Shown one piece after another: positions 6,921 through 13,607 of a DNA stretch of 13,607 bases (position 1 is its first letter; every line of letters starts with the position of its first letter). Below the pieces are notes generated by a model that was not told the DNA's origin, did no database searches, and worked only from the letters and a program-made list of their open reading frames with translations. Source of the DNA: UBA6522 sp036231525 (lineage in GTDB: Bacteria > Pseudomonadota > Gammaproteobacteria > Steroidobacterales > Rariloculaceae); NCBI GenBank assembly GCA_036231525.1, contig JAZAGZ010000077.1:1-13607 (forward strand). The letters run 5' to 3'. The position numbers were made by a program, and so were the translations under genes.

Positions 6921-7742
6921 TTACAACTCCATATTCCATTGCATCGTAGCCGGGTTAAACTCATAGATCAGATAAATTACTGATAACACAAAGAACACCC
7001 AAGCGAATATCTCTCCACCCCTGTGCCTCGGAACCTCACGCATGAAGGTCCGGGTCTTATGCGCCCCGTAACCTCGTATGTCGAGCGCCATGGCCTGAGT
7101 TTGCCCATTGCGCAATCCCAAAACTAGCATGGCAAACGTCAGGTGCTTTATGCGGATCCACTTACGCTTAAACCAATTCGTGTTCTGCCCGAGATCACGG
7201 ATACGTTGAGTAATTGAAATCTCACGACCAAGTTCCAAGAATGAAGGGAATAAAACAAGTCCAAGAACTGGAGCATGCACTAAACGGTAGTCCCATCCTC
7301 GCCTGGAAAGGTTTTGCACCATGTCTGTTGGGTGCGTGGTGAAGGCAAAAGCCAACCCGATTGTGGCTAGAGCTAGAAATCTCAACGCAAGAAGCGCGCC
7401 GAATCCGAGTGCGGCCCATGACAAATCCTTGAACGGCGTACGCAGCGCGATCGAGTCTGAACCCACCGTAGCTTGGCCTCCATAGAAAAATGGGAACACC
7501 ACAGCCAGAATAAGAATGAAGGGAACAATAATCTTCCCCAGTGCCCAATACCTTTTCAGTGGTATATCTGTGAAAAATACGGCAATGACAAAACAGAAAG
7601 CGAAAAGAGCCGCTCCCACATAAAGATTAGTATTGAAAATAGCTACAAACGAAACGCTTAAAGCTAATAACAATTTAGAAAACGGTGTCATTTGATGAAA
7701 CAGTGAATCCCCTTTCCTGAAGGATAATTCGACTTTAGCCAC
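6921..7742 (-). CDS. ECF transporter transmembrane (T) component, CbiQ/EcfT family
   Basis: The T component is the membrane scaffold of an energy-coupling-factor importer and links the two ATPase domains to the substrate-binding S protein. The 273 residues contain hydrophobic segments at about 22-58, 68-87, 108-136, 156-168 and 246-261. Between them is the cytoplasmic region with two coupling-helix motifs: RIRDLG (180-185) and ALDIRGYG (219-226). The second fits the family Ala-Arg-Gly pattern; the first keeps Arg but not the small residues. The start is GTG at 7742-7740, overlapping the end of the ATPase gene by 8 bases (GTGGCTAA), so the genes are translationally coupled. Family assignment is strong; the cargo depends on the S component. 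Confidence 0.9.
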   Translation of the reverse strand: MAKVELSFRKGDSLFHQMTPFSKLLLALSVSFVAIFNTNLYVGAALFAFCFVIAVFFTDIPLKRYWALGKIIVPFILILAVVFPFFYGGQATVGSDSIALRTPFKDLSWAALGFGALLALRFLALATIGLAFAFTTHPTDMVQNLSRRGWDYRLVHAPVLGLVLFPSFLELGREISITQRIRDLGQNTNWFKRKWIRIKHLTFAMLVLGLRNGQTQAMALDIRGYGAHKTRTFMREVPRHRGGEIFAWVFFVLSVIYLIYEFNPATMQWNMEL

Positions 7743-9492
7743 TGATCCTCTCCTTCATTACTTCTACAAGAGCGGGGGTCGTAAGAACCGGCTTATCCAG
7801 TAGCCGGGAAGAAAACTCGTAGACGGACGGAGGCTTCAGTCGTGCGAGTTTCATTACATTCTTCGCGGCAAATAACCCCGACGGAGTTCCGTTGAAAATA
7901 ATTTTTCCGTCGCAGAGGACTGCTGCACGGTCTGCGTATTCCGCCACCAAGCGCATATCATGAGTAATAAATACAACCGCAGCACCATCATCAGCAAGCT
8001 GCCTAAGAAGCTGCATCAGATTTCTGGCCTGATAATAATCTTGACCAAAAGTGGGTTCATCAAGAACCACTACCTCAGGCTGCCCTACTACCATGGCCGC
8101 CACGGACAGCCGTCGCTTCTGACCATGGCTCAAAACATAAGGACTCGCATCATGTCGTTCAAAAAGCCGAACAGATTTTAAGAATTCGACCGTGCGGTCT
8201 TTCACCTCAGACTCTTTTAATCCTAGCGCCCGAAGTCCATGAGCAATTTCATCATAAACTGTGTTGCAAACGAATTGCTTCTCTGGCACCTGGAAAATAT
8301 GTGCGACTCGTTTAGCGAGATGGGCAAAGTCATAATCTGTAGTAGGGATACCGTCAATCAATACCGAACCCGAGTCCGGCTGAGCAATACCATTGAATAA
8401 TGAGGCAAGGGTCGATTTCCCGGAGCCGTTTTGACCAATAATGGCGAGCAACTCGTTCCGATGAGCTGTGCAAGTAACGCCACTCAAAACTCGATGGTCA
8501 TCGTAACTAAAGTGAACATCCTGAACCTCGATAACCCCAGGAGACAACGTTTCGGTTATTCCGGCTGGGTGTTGAGGTAAGCGAGAGGAAAATGGAACAC
8601 CGAAACCTTGCGCCTTGATGGCAACAACTAACTCATCTTCATTAAGTGGAACGACGCCCAGATCGATGTCCAGCTCTTGTAGTTCAAGTGCTACCTCCGA
8701 CACCTGTGGTATCCAAAGACCCATCTCGTCTCGCACATAAAGACCGCGCTCCTCAATAAACTGGCGAGGCGTGAATGGTCCTAACACACGTTGATCCTCG
8801 ACCAGAAGCACAGAATCAACTAAATCGAAAACTTCGTCGACTTCGTGCTCTATCACCATGACTGTCAAGCCGAGATGGGATCTGACACGATCAATCGTTG
8901 CCAACACGTCGGCGGTACCAGCAGGATCAAGATTGGAAGTCGGCTCATCAAGAATCAGTACAGACGGCTCCAAAGCAAGCATTGCTGCTAATGCCACTCT
9001 TTGTTTCTCGCCACCAGAGAGTTCAAGCATCTGACGCTCACGAAACCCACCGAGATTAACTAGCTCGAGCGCTTGATCTACGCGACGGTGGATCTCGACC
9101 GGCTTGAACAAATAATTCTCCAGCGCAAAACCAATCTCTTCTTCAACTGTGAGCGTGACAATTTGCTCTTCAGGACTCTGGAATAACATGTTGACGCGTC
9201 TGAAGCGCTCTGCTGCCGGAAGTTCCCGCCGATTGATCAGACCACGCTCCGGATCCCAAATAAGCATCCGGCCCTGATTCCTTCCCCCGAAGTAATCTGG
9301 GTAGATACCAACCAGGTTCAAAGCAAGTGTGCTTTTTCCTGAACCGCTCCTCCCTAGGATGAGCACAAATGCTCCAGACTCAACCTCAAACGAGACATCA
9401 ACCAAAGCTGGCGGGCCCTCAGGCTGTCCCGCCGGGGGCTTGAACCAAAAGCTGTAGTCCTCAAGAACTAGCGCAGACGTGCTGGTCTTCAC
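7735..9492 (-). CDS. ECF transporter ATPase, two ABC domains in one chain (YkoD-like)
   Basis: Powers the ECF importer by ATP hydrolysis on the cytoplasmic side. Its 585 residues carry two complete ABC domains. Domain 1 has Walker A GRSGSGKST (47-55), Q-loop FQSPEEQIVT (104-113), signature LSGGEKQ (158-164), Walker B LILDEP (179-184) and H216. Domain 2 has Walker A GQNGSGKST (353-361), Q-loop FQVPEKQ (400-406), signature LSHGQKR (454-460), Walker B VVVLDEP (474-480) and H511. The Q-loop form with PExQ is typical of EcfA proteins. The second signature has His for the first Gly. The fused EcfA-EcfA' form matches B. subtilis YkoD. The start is GTG at 9492-9490, overlapping the S gene stop by 3 bases (GTGA). 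An intact transporter gene with no degeneration. Confidence 0.95.
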   Translation of the reverse strand: MKTSTSALVLEDYSFWFKPPAGQPEGPPALVDVSFEVESGAFVLILGRSGSGKSTLALNLVGIYPDYFGGRNQGRMLIWDPERGLINRRELPAAERFRRVNMLFQSPEEQIVTLTVEEEIGFALENYLFKPVEIHRRVDQALELVNLGGFRERQMLELSGGEKQRVALAAMLALEPSVLILDEPTSNLDPAGTADVLATIDRVRSHLGLTVMVIEHEVDEVFDLVDSVLLVEDQRVLGPFTPRQFIEERGLYVRDEMGLWIPQVSEVALELQELDIDLGVVPLNEDELVVAIKAQGFGVPFSSRLPQHPAGITETLSPGVIEVQDVHFSYDDHRVLSGVTCTAHRNELLAIIGQNGSGKSTLASLFNGIAQPDSGSVLIDGIPTTDYDFAHLAKRVAHIFQVPEKQFVCNTVYDEIAHGLRALGLKESEVKDRTVEFLKSVRLFERHDASPYVLSHGQKRRLSVAAMVVGQPEVVVLDEPTFGQDYYQARNLMQLLRQLADDGAAVVFITHDMRLVAEYADRAAVLCDGKIIFNGTPSGLFAAKNVMKLARLKPPSVYEFSSRLLDKPVLTTPALVEVMKERISG

Positions 9493-10133
9493 GCGTGTCT
9501 GGTCTCCGCACCTTCACCAAGAGCAGGAGGACTATCAAGCGAGGGAACCCCGGCATGTTCAAGACCTCGCCCCAGATACCAAGCTACTACTCCCCACATC
9601 AGCCCGCCAAATGCAGCTACCGCCATAGAGACTAGTGCCCAGAAGGTACCATCTGCCAGTTGAAATCCGCCCTGCCCAATAAAAGTCGCAACCTGATTTG
9701 CTACGGAGGTAACGGCAAGTGCCAGTGCAAACAACAACCTTCCGCCCCGCCAGCGCATCAGAGCCAGTACCGTGGCACCGAACGTGGCCGGAAACAGCCC
9801 ATAGAACAGCAGAACCGGTCCATCCGGATCACCAGCAAACCATCGAACCAGCGCAGTGACTGTAACCGCCAGCATTACCACAACAGCTCGTTTTCGCAGA
9901 TACGTACCCGCGTAGAACAAAATCCAGGTGGTGCCGTTATAGAAAGCATAGATAACAAACCCTACAGGCCCAGTCGCCCAAACAGTTCTTTCTAAGAACC
10001 CGAGAAGCCCAACAATTTCAATGACGGCCTGGATGACACCCAATAAGACCGCAGTCACAATATCCATCGTATCGAGCTTAAAGTCCTCTCCAAATCGGTA
10101 AGACTTTTTTGGCGACGTTTCTGTATGGACCAC
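9489..10133 (-). CDS. ECF transporter substrate-binding (S) component, YkoE-like, cargo uncertain
   Basis: The S component binds the vitamin or precursor in the membrane. With the GTG start at 10133-10131 the protein has 214 residues. Hydrophobic segments lie at about 24-46, 54-79, 83-99, 106-126, 134-153 and 164-187, the six of an S protein. Position first in an S / fused ATPase / T operon, and GDPDGPVLLFYGL (101-113), recall YkoE of Bacillus (thiamine or HMP uptake). Acidic residues that I remember in YkoE around this stretch are not at the matching places, so the cargo is open. I chose GTG because AGGAG lies 7 bases upstream; an ATG at 10190 would start inside tRNA-Thr. No TPP riboswitch motif is visible. 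The gene begins 45 bases after tRNA-Thr(UGU). Confidence 0.75.
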   Translation of the reverse strand: MVHTETSPKKSYRFGEDFKLDTMDIVTAVLLGVIQAVIEIVGLLGFLERTVWATGPVGFVIYAFYNGTTWILFYAGTYLRKRAVVVMLAVTVTALVRWFAGDPDGPVLLFYGLFPATFGATVLALMRWRGGRLLFALALAVTSVANQVATFIGQGGFQLADGTFWALVSMAVAAFGGLMWGVVAWYLGRGLEHAGVPSLDSPPALGEGAETRHA

Positions 10134-10178
10134 TGTCAGTCTCCTATTGGTGAACCACGTTCCACCGGGGTAGTTGGG

Positions 10179-10254
10179 TGGTGCCGGCACACGGACTCGA
10201 ACCGCGGACCTGAGGTTTACAAAACCCCTGCTCTACCAACTGAGCTATACCGGC
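10179..10254 (-). tRNA. thrU: tRNA-Thr (anticodon UGU), detached from the tRNA-tuf cluster
   Basis: A 76-base cloverleaf with acceptor GCCGGTA/TGCCGGC (one G-U pair), D stem GCTC/GAGC, anticodon stem GGGGT/ACCTC with loop TTTGTAA (anticodon TGT), discriminator A and encoded CCA. In E. coli thrU stands immediately before tyrU; here tRNA-Tyr lies 9,593 bases away. It is intact and reads ACA/ACG codons. The ECF transporter genes follow 45 bases downstream on the same strand. Upstream, TAGAAT (minus strand of 10317-10322) is a possible -10, but no -35 accompanies it. Confidence 0.96.
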
Positions 10255-10346
10255 ACTTCTTTGCGAGTTAACGAGTTCGCCCCGAACACAACCAACCTCA
10301 ACAAAGAGGCCAAAGTATTCTAACGGGAGAAACGGGGACTCAGGCT

Positions 10347-10363
10347 CTGGAGCAGCTCCCCAG
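10347..10363 (-). other. Stem-loop after the methyltransferase-like gene
   Basis: CTGGGG and CTCCAG form six pairs (one G-T) around a 5-base loop, 17 bases after the stop of the gene ending at 10380. No T-run follows, so it is a weak terminator candidate or part of the tRNA-Thr upstream region. If it does not stop transcription, the tRNA would be read from the plsY-birA-coaX direction. Confidence 0.25.
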
Positions 10364-10379
10364 CGTCCATTAGAAAAGT

Positions 10380-11135
10380 TTATTCTGGCTTTCTGGCTCG
10401 AATCAGCATTCGATCCGTATTGTACCGAATGGAAGGATCTCTAATTCCCAAGGTGTGATCGTCAGAAGAATTCATCAAAATGTCAGACTCGGCTTCAATA
10501 AAAAAGCCTGCTGCAATCAAGAGTTCTCGAGCCTTAGACGCCTCCATCCGGTGCAGCTCGGCGTTGTCCTGACCCGCAACCCCCACGTGGTCCACCAGGC
10601 CCAGCGTGCCGCCCGGCAAGACTGAATCATAGATCCCTCGCAAAAAAGCCAGTCCTGTTTCGTCGCCACGATTCGCGTAGTCGTGAAGATTCAGGGCAGT
10701 GAAAGCAGCATCCGCCTGTGCGGGCAGCCCGATGTCGCCGACGGCGAAGATGTCGCTACCGACCGTGTAAAGGACCTCAACATTCTCTAACCGAGCTGCG
10801 CGCGCAGCAGCTGCCTCTGCAACGCGCTCCCGGAATCGCTCTGGATTCTGGGCGTATACCATGCCCTCGGGTCCGACTGCCGCCGATAACGCCTCCGTAT
10901 ACCAGCCACCGCCGGCAAACAACTCCAGAACCGTCATACCGGCTTCAATACCCACAAAACTAAGAACTTCTTCGGGTTTTCTGGATGCGTCACGCACCTT
11001 TTCCTCAGCGGGTCGCTCTGCCGAGGCCATGGCAGCCTGAAAGCCCACGGCCAACTCCCCGAATGCGGTGGTATTGAAACCGATACCCATAAAGAGTCCG
11101 AGCGCAAACCACTCTGTTCTTTTGGATGCATGCAT
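10380..11135 (-). CDS. Exported methyltransferase-like protein (COG4798-type)
   Basis: A Rossmann-fold SAM-dependent methyltransferase by its motif I, VLELFAGGGWYTE (69-81), followed by an acidic strand region and LNLHDYANRG, which in this group replaces the usual catalytic motif. The N-terminus (MHASKRTEWFALGLFMGIGF) is a basic start plus hydrophobic segment, so the 251-residue protein is predicted to be exported or anchored. DASRKPEEVLSFVGIEAGM (49-67) matches the 'predicted methyltransferase' group COG4798 as I remember it. Substrate unknown, and SAM supply outside the cytoplasm is unexplained. I chose ATG at 11135-11133 because GGGAG lies 9 bases upstream; a TTG seven codons earlier gives no benefit. 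It starts 57 bases after coaX and may be read from that operon. Confidence 0.82.
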   Translation of the reverse strand: MHASKRTEWFALGLFMGIGFNTTAFGELAVGFQAAMASAERPAEEKVRDASRKPEEVLSFVGIEAGMTVLELFAGGGWYTEALSAAVGPEGMVYAQNPERFRERVAEAAAARAARLENVEVLYTVGSDIFAVGDIGLPAQADAAFTALNLHDYANRGDETGLAFLRGIYDSVLPGGTLGLVDHVGVAGQDNAELHRMEASKARELLIAAGFFIEAESDILMNSSDDHTLGIRDPSIRYNTDRMLIRARKPE

Positions 11136-11192
11136 ACTATTGCTCTCCCATAACAAAACTTTACCAATCTAGTGTACTCGCGCCCTTTAGTG

Positions 11193-11960
11193 CTATCCCC
11201 CCACGGCAACGAAAGCGAGTCCTTCTAAAACCAAGTTTGCACGGTATTGCGTCTTGGTTTCCAGCCAATCAGACAATATTCGTGCGTCACCCCCAGTAAT
11301 ATAAACCGTCGGTTGTTCTTTGGCTCCAGTTCCCAGCACTGCTATGGCTCGATCCAGAGCACTGGCAACACTTAACATTGCGCCGTTTGCTACCGCCTTA
11401 TCTGTATCAGTGCCGAGCATACTAATATCGGCAGGTCGGCGTAACGCCCCGCTAATTTTTCCAATGCCATCTGTCCCCTGGTGAAGTGCGGCACACACCA
11501 TCTGCGGTCCCGCCATGATAAGCCCGCCCAGATGTTGGCCCTCGGCATCCACAGAATCCAGAGTTACCGTAGTTCCCGCATCAATCACACTCGCGGCACC
11601 TTTCGTTAATTGATACGCGGCAATCAAGGAAACCCACCGGTCAGCGCCTAGCTGTGAAGGATCTGAGTAACCGCATCGAATGCCATGCCCATCCCGGACC
11701 GGTTCTACGAATTCTGGTGCAATTCCCCAATTATTCATCGCCGCCTCTGTCAAAAGTGATCTGAGAACAGGGCCAGCTACATTTACGGCCACGAGTCGGC
11801 CAATGTTATTTGGCTGAACCTCAACCATCGACTGGAGAGCGGTCGCAGGAGACTCAATGTGTAAGTCTTCACAAGGATCAACTAGGCCCCTTTCACTCGC
11901 ACGAGCCCACTTAATACGCGAATTACCAATGTCAACAAACAGAATTTCGCGAGGAATCAT
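11193..11960 (-). CDS. coaX: Type III pantothenate kinase
   Basis: Phosphorylates pantothenate, the first step of coenzyme A synthesis, in the cytoplasm; the type III enzyme is not feedback-inhibited by CoA. The 255 residues have normal length and the ASKHA-fold motifs: FVDIGNSRIKW (8-18, phosphate 1 with the catalytic-region Asp), GADRW (105-109), IDAGTTVTLD (126-135, phosphate 2) and GGLIMAGPQM (145-154). The start ATG at 11960-11958 overlaps the birA stop in ATGA, so birA and coaX are translationally coupled, the same pairing as in Pseudomonas. E. coli has the unrelated coaA at this place. Confidence 0.96.
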   Translation of the reverse strand: MIPREILFVDIGNSRIKWARASERGLVDPCEDLHIESPATALQSMVEVQPNNIGRLVAVNVAGPVLRSLLTEAAMNNWGIAPEFVEPVRDGHGIRCGYSDPSQLGADRWVSLIAAYQLTKGAASVIDAGTTVTLDSVDAEGQHLGGLIMAGPQMVCAALHQGTDGIGKISGALRRPADISMLGTDTDKAVANGAMLSVASALDRAIAVLGTGAKEQPTVYITGGDARILSDWLETKTQYRANLVLEGLAFVAVGG

Positions 11961-12940
11961 GTCAGCCTCAGGCTAACATCGCCGGAAATGATGCGTAGGC
12001 TGCCCGTCTCCGTCTGCAAGATCAGTGTCCCGTCCGAATCGATTGTATCCACGCGCCCTACAAAACTGTGCTGTCCGTCCAATACTGCAACCTCACGACC
12101 TTGCAGGTAGTTCGCATTGATAAACTCGGCATGATAGTCCTTGAATCCACCAGAACTATAACTAGACAGCAATGTAACCAACTCCTCAAGAATTCGACAG
12201 ACGAGTGCGTTTCGCAATGGTGGATTCCCCTCTGTCATTTGACGAAGATCCGTAGCTCCACCCGGCCAATCACTGACCACTTTAAGCCAGTCTGATCCCA
12301 CAGAAACATTCACCCCAATCCCTATCACTACATAACAGCGCCCCTGGCACTCTGCAGATACCTCAACAAGTATTCCTCCTAGTTTTCGATCATCCCAAAC
12401 GAGATCGTTGGGCCACTTGAGGGAAAGCCAACGACCACTCATGGAGTGAATAACGTCGCGTGTGACTACCCCAATAGCTAGAGGTAAAGCCGCTAAATCT
12501 CGCGGCATCTCATCAAAACACCACCCCGCAGAAAGACAGAGCCCGCTACCAAAAGGAGCAGTCCAAAGTCTGCCACGTCTCCCTCTGCCGGCATGCTGAA
12601 ACTCTGCGAGACAAGCCGAGAGAAACCCCGATGGAGGAGGCGGTGATGCGAGCAGATGATTATTAGTGGAATCAAGCTCAGGGAAAACTTCAAGTGACAC
12701 AACTTTCTGGGCAATGCTCCTATTAAGCTCAGCCAGTATCACCTCCTGATTCAGGGGGTCTATAGGACGGCTCAACCGGTACCCTCTCCCTCGTCTAGAA
12801 TCTATTTTTAGTCCCCACTGATTAAGCTTTGACACATGTTTCCAAACCGCAGAACGTGTAACGCCCAGTTGCTTAGCCAATGCTTCCCCAGAATGGCGTT
12901 TCCCATCCGTGAGCAACCTGAGCACGTTCAGCCTTTGCAT
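11957..12940 (-). CDS. birA: Bifunctional biotin-protein ligase / biotin operon repressor
   Basis: Activates biotin with ATP and attaches it to the carboxyl carrier protein of acetyl-CoA carboxylase; as biotinyl-AMP dimer it represses biotin synthesis genes. The 327-residue protein has the N-terminal winged helix (about 1-60, with SGEALAKQLGVTRSAVWKHV at 17-36), so it is the regulatory form. The ligase core has GRGRRGR (118-124, adenylate binding), KWPNDL (175-180) and KLGGILVE (186-193), then a C-terminal SH3-like domain from about 280. It begins 20 bases after the plsY stop and overlaps coaX by 4 bases. The ribosome binding site is weak (AAGTGA next to the ATG), so translation may depend on reading from plsY. 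Confidence 0.97.
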   Translation of the reverse strand: MQRLNVLRLLTDGKRHSGEALAKQLGVTRSAVWKHVSKLNQWGLKIDSRRGRGYRLSRPIDPLNQEVILAELNRSIAQKVVSLEVFPELDSTNNHLLASPPPPSGFLSACLAEFQHAGRGRRGRLWTAPFGSGLCLSAGWCFDEMPRDLAALPLAIGVVTRDVIHSMSGRWLSLKWPNDLVWDDRKLGGILVEVSAECQGRCYVVIGIGVNVSVGSDWLKVVSDWPGGATDLRQMTEGNPPLRNALVCRILEELVTLLSSYSSGGFKDYHAEFINANYLQGREVAVLDGQHSFVGRVDTIDSDGTLILQTETGSLRIISGDVSLRLT

Positions 12941-12960
12941 TCACTTGTCAGTGCGCCCGG

Positions 12961-13599
12961 CTACCTACCGAGTCGAATGAACTCCGTACGGGATTCCGTA
13001 CCTTGATGCATGCGTTTGATGTTTTCCCGATGGGTGTAAAGAATCAAAACGGCAACCATGATCGAGAATACGAAAAGCTCTATCTGCCGCGGCAACTGCG
13101 TCGCACCAATATAAACTGAGGCGCCCACGACCACACTCATCGTGGCCAGTCCAACATAACGCGTCACTAATACAACGACAAACCAAACGGGAATCACCAG
13201 AAAGGCGACTTCCGGAGCAACCACACAAATAACACCAGCAGCCGTTGCCCCTCCTTTGCCACCACAAAAATCGTGCCAGAGCGGATAAACATGCCCAAGA
13301 ATCGCACCGAATCCCACAGCAAAAATAATAAACTCTCGACTTGCCTGCGTATCAATACCAATGCCGGGTATCTCTAGCTGCGGTAGCACAAGCACAGGGA
13401 GCACCCCCTTGCCTACATCGATCACCATTACCCAAAACGCAAATGTTTTCCCTTGGGTTCGAAGAGCATTGGTCCCTCCAGCATTACGGCTACCGAGCTT
13501 ACGAATGTCAATTCCACCTCGCACCTGCCCCACCAACAAACTGCCAAGGATGGACCCAATTAAATAGGCAACGGTAAACTTCAATCCGAGTTCAATCAT
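12961..13599 (-). CDS. plsY: Glycerol-3-phosphate acyltransferase PlsY (acyl-phosphate dependent)
   Basis: Inner-membrane enzyme that moves the acyl group from acyl-phosphate to glycerol-3-phosphate, giving lysophosphatidic acid, the first step of phospholipid synthesis. The 212 residues contain the three family motifs: GSRNAGGTN (36-44), GHVYPLWHDFCGGKGGAT (102-119) and HRENIKR (190-196), between several membrane segments. In motif 2 the usual GGKGVAT is GGKGGAT, a mild substitution next to intact glycines. The gene is complete: the ATG is at 13599-13597, only 8 bases from the window edge, so its ribosome binding site is not visible. It is the first visible gene of plsY-birA-coaX; 20 bases separate it from birA. 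Confidence 0.96.
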   Translation of the reverse strand: MIELGLKFTVAYLIGSILGSLLVGQVRGGIDIRKLGSRNAGGTNALRTQGKTFAFWVMVIDVGKGVLPVLVLPQLEIPGIGIDTQASREFIIFAVGFGAILGHVYPLWHDFCGGKGGATAAGVICVVAPEVAFLVIPVWFVVVLVTRYVGLATMSVVVGASVYIGATQLPRQIELFVFSIMVAVLILYTHRENIKRMHQGTESRTEFIRLGR

Positions 13600-13607
13600 T
13601 TTTTAAA

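Noticed and set aside
10134..10190. ATG start at 10190 for the S component
   Set aside because: It would lie inside tRNA-Thr and encode an atypical N-terminus, while the GTG at 10133 has a strong ribosome binding site.
10134..10380. TPP riboswitch upstream of the YkoE-like gene
   Set aside because: CTGAG occurs near 10338-10342 on the minus strand, but the rest of the thi-box core is absent and a tRNA gene lies between.

Overview
The window reads as chromosomal DNA of a gammaproteobacterium, probably an uncultured or marine type. The evidence is the tRNA-Tyr / tRNA-Gly / tRNA-Thr / EF-Tu cluster on the minus strand at the left end. It has the order of the E. coli tyrU-glyT-thrT-tufB operon. 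At the right end birA and coaX precede a tRNA-Thr(UGU), as birA-coaA precedes thrU in E. coli. No integrase, transposase, CRISPR array or phage gene is visible.

Layout. 1-631 (minus): promoter, tRNA-Tyr, tRNA-Gly, tRNA-Thr(GGU) and the first 47 codons of tuf, which runs off the left edge. 767-1537 (minus): glyoxalase II, divergent from thrS. 1644-4482 (plus): threonyl-tRNA synthetase and a fumarylacetoacetate-hydrolase family enzyme, probably one operon. 4620-5129 (minus): an exported Bcp-type peroxiredoxin, divergent from a 52-residue very basic protein (5205-5363). 5364-5663: a 300-base gap with a candidate promoter. 5664-6876 (plus): a type-3 periplasmic solute-binding protein overlapping a small exported protein of unknown function. 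6921-10133 (minus): a complete ECF-type transporter (S component, fused double ATPase, T component) arranged like Bacillus ykoE-D-C, starting 45 bases after tRNA-Thr(UGU). 10380-13599 (minus): plsY, birA, coaX and an exported methyltransferase-like protein.

How it fits together. Most genes are housekeeping: translation (tuf, four tRNAs, thrS), cofactor metabolism (birA, coaX), phospholipid synthesis (plsY) and detoxification (gloB, peroxiredoxin). The main oddity is architectural. The tRNA-Thr(UGU) that in E. coli directly precedes tRNA-Tyr is here separated from it by 9,593 bases of unrelated genes on both strands. The separated block contains a threonyl-tRNA synthetase that looks alphaproteobacterial and is not linked to infC. 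It also contains the ECF transporter, which probably shares a transcript with the detached tRNA. The tyrU-glyT-thrT-tuf half has its own strong sigma70-like promoter. No clearly new multi-gene defence or mobile system was found. The best leads are the split operon, the foreign-looking thrS, the divergent ECF substrate subunit and the small unknown proteins.
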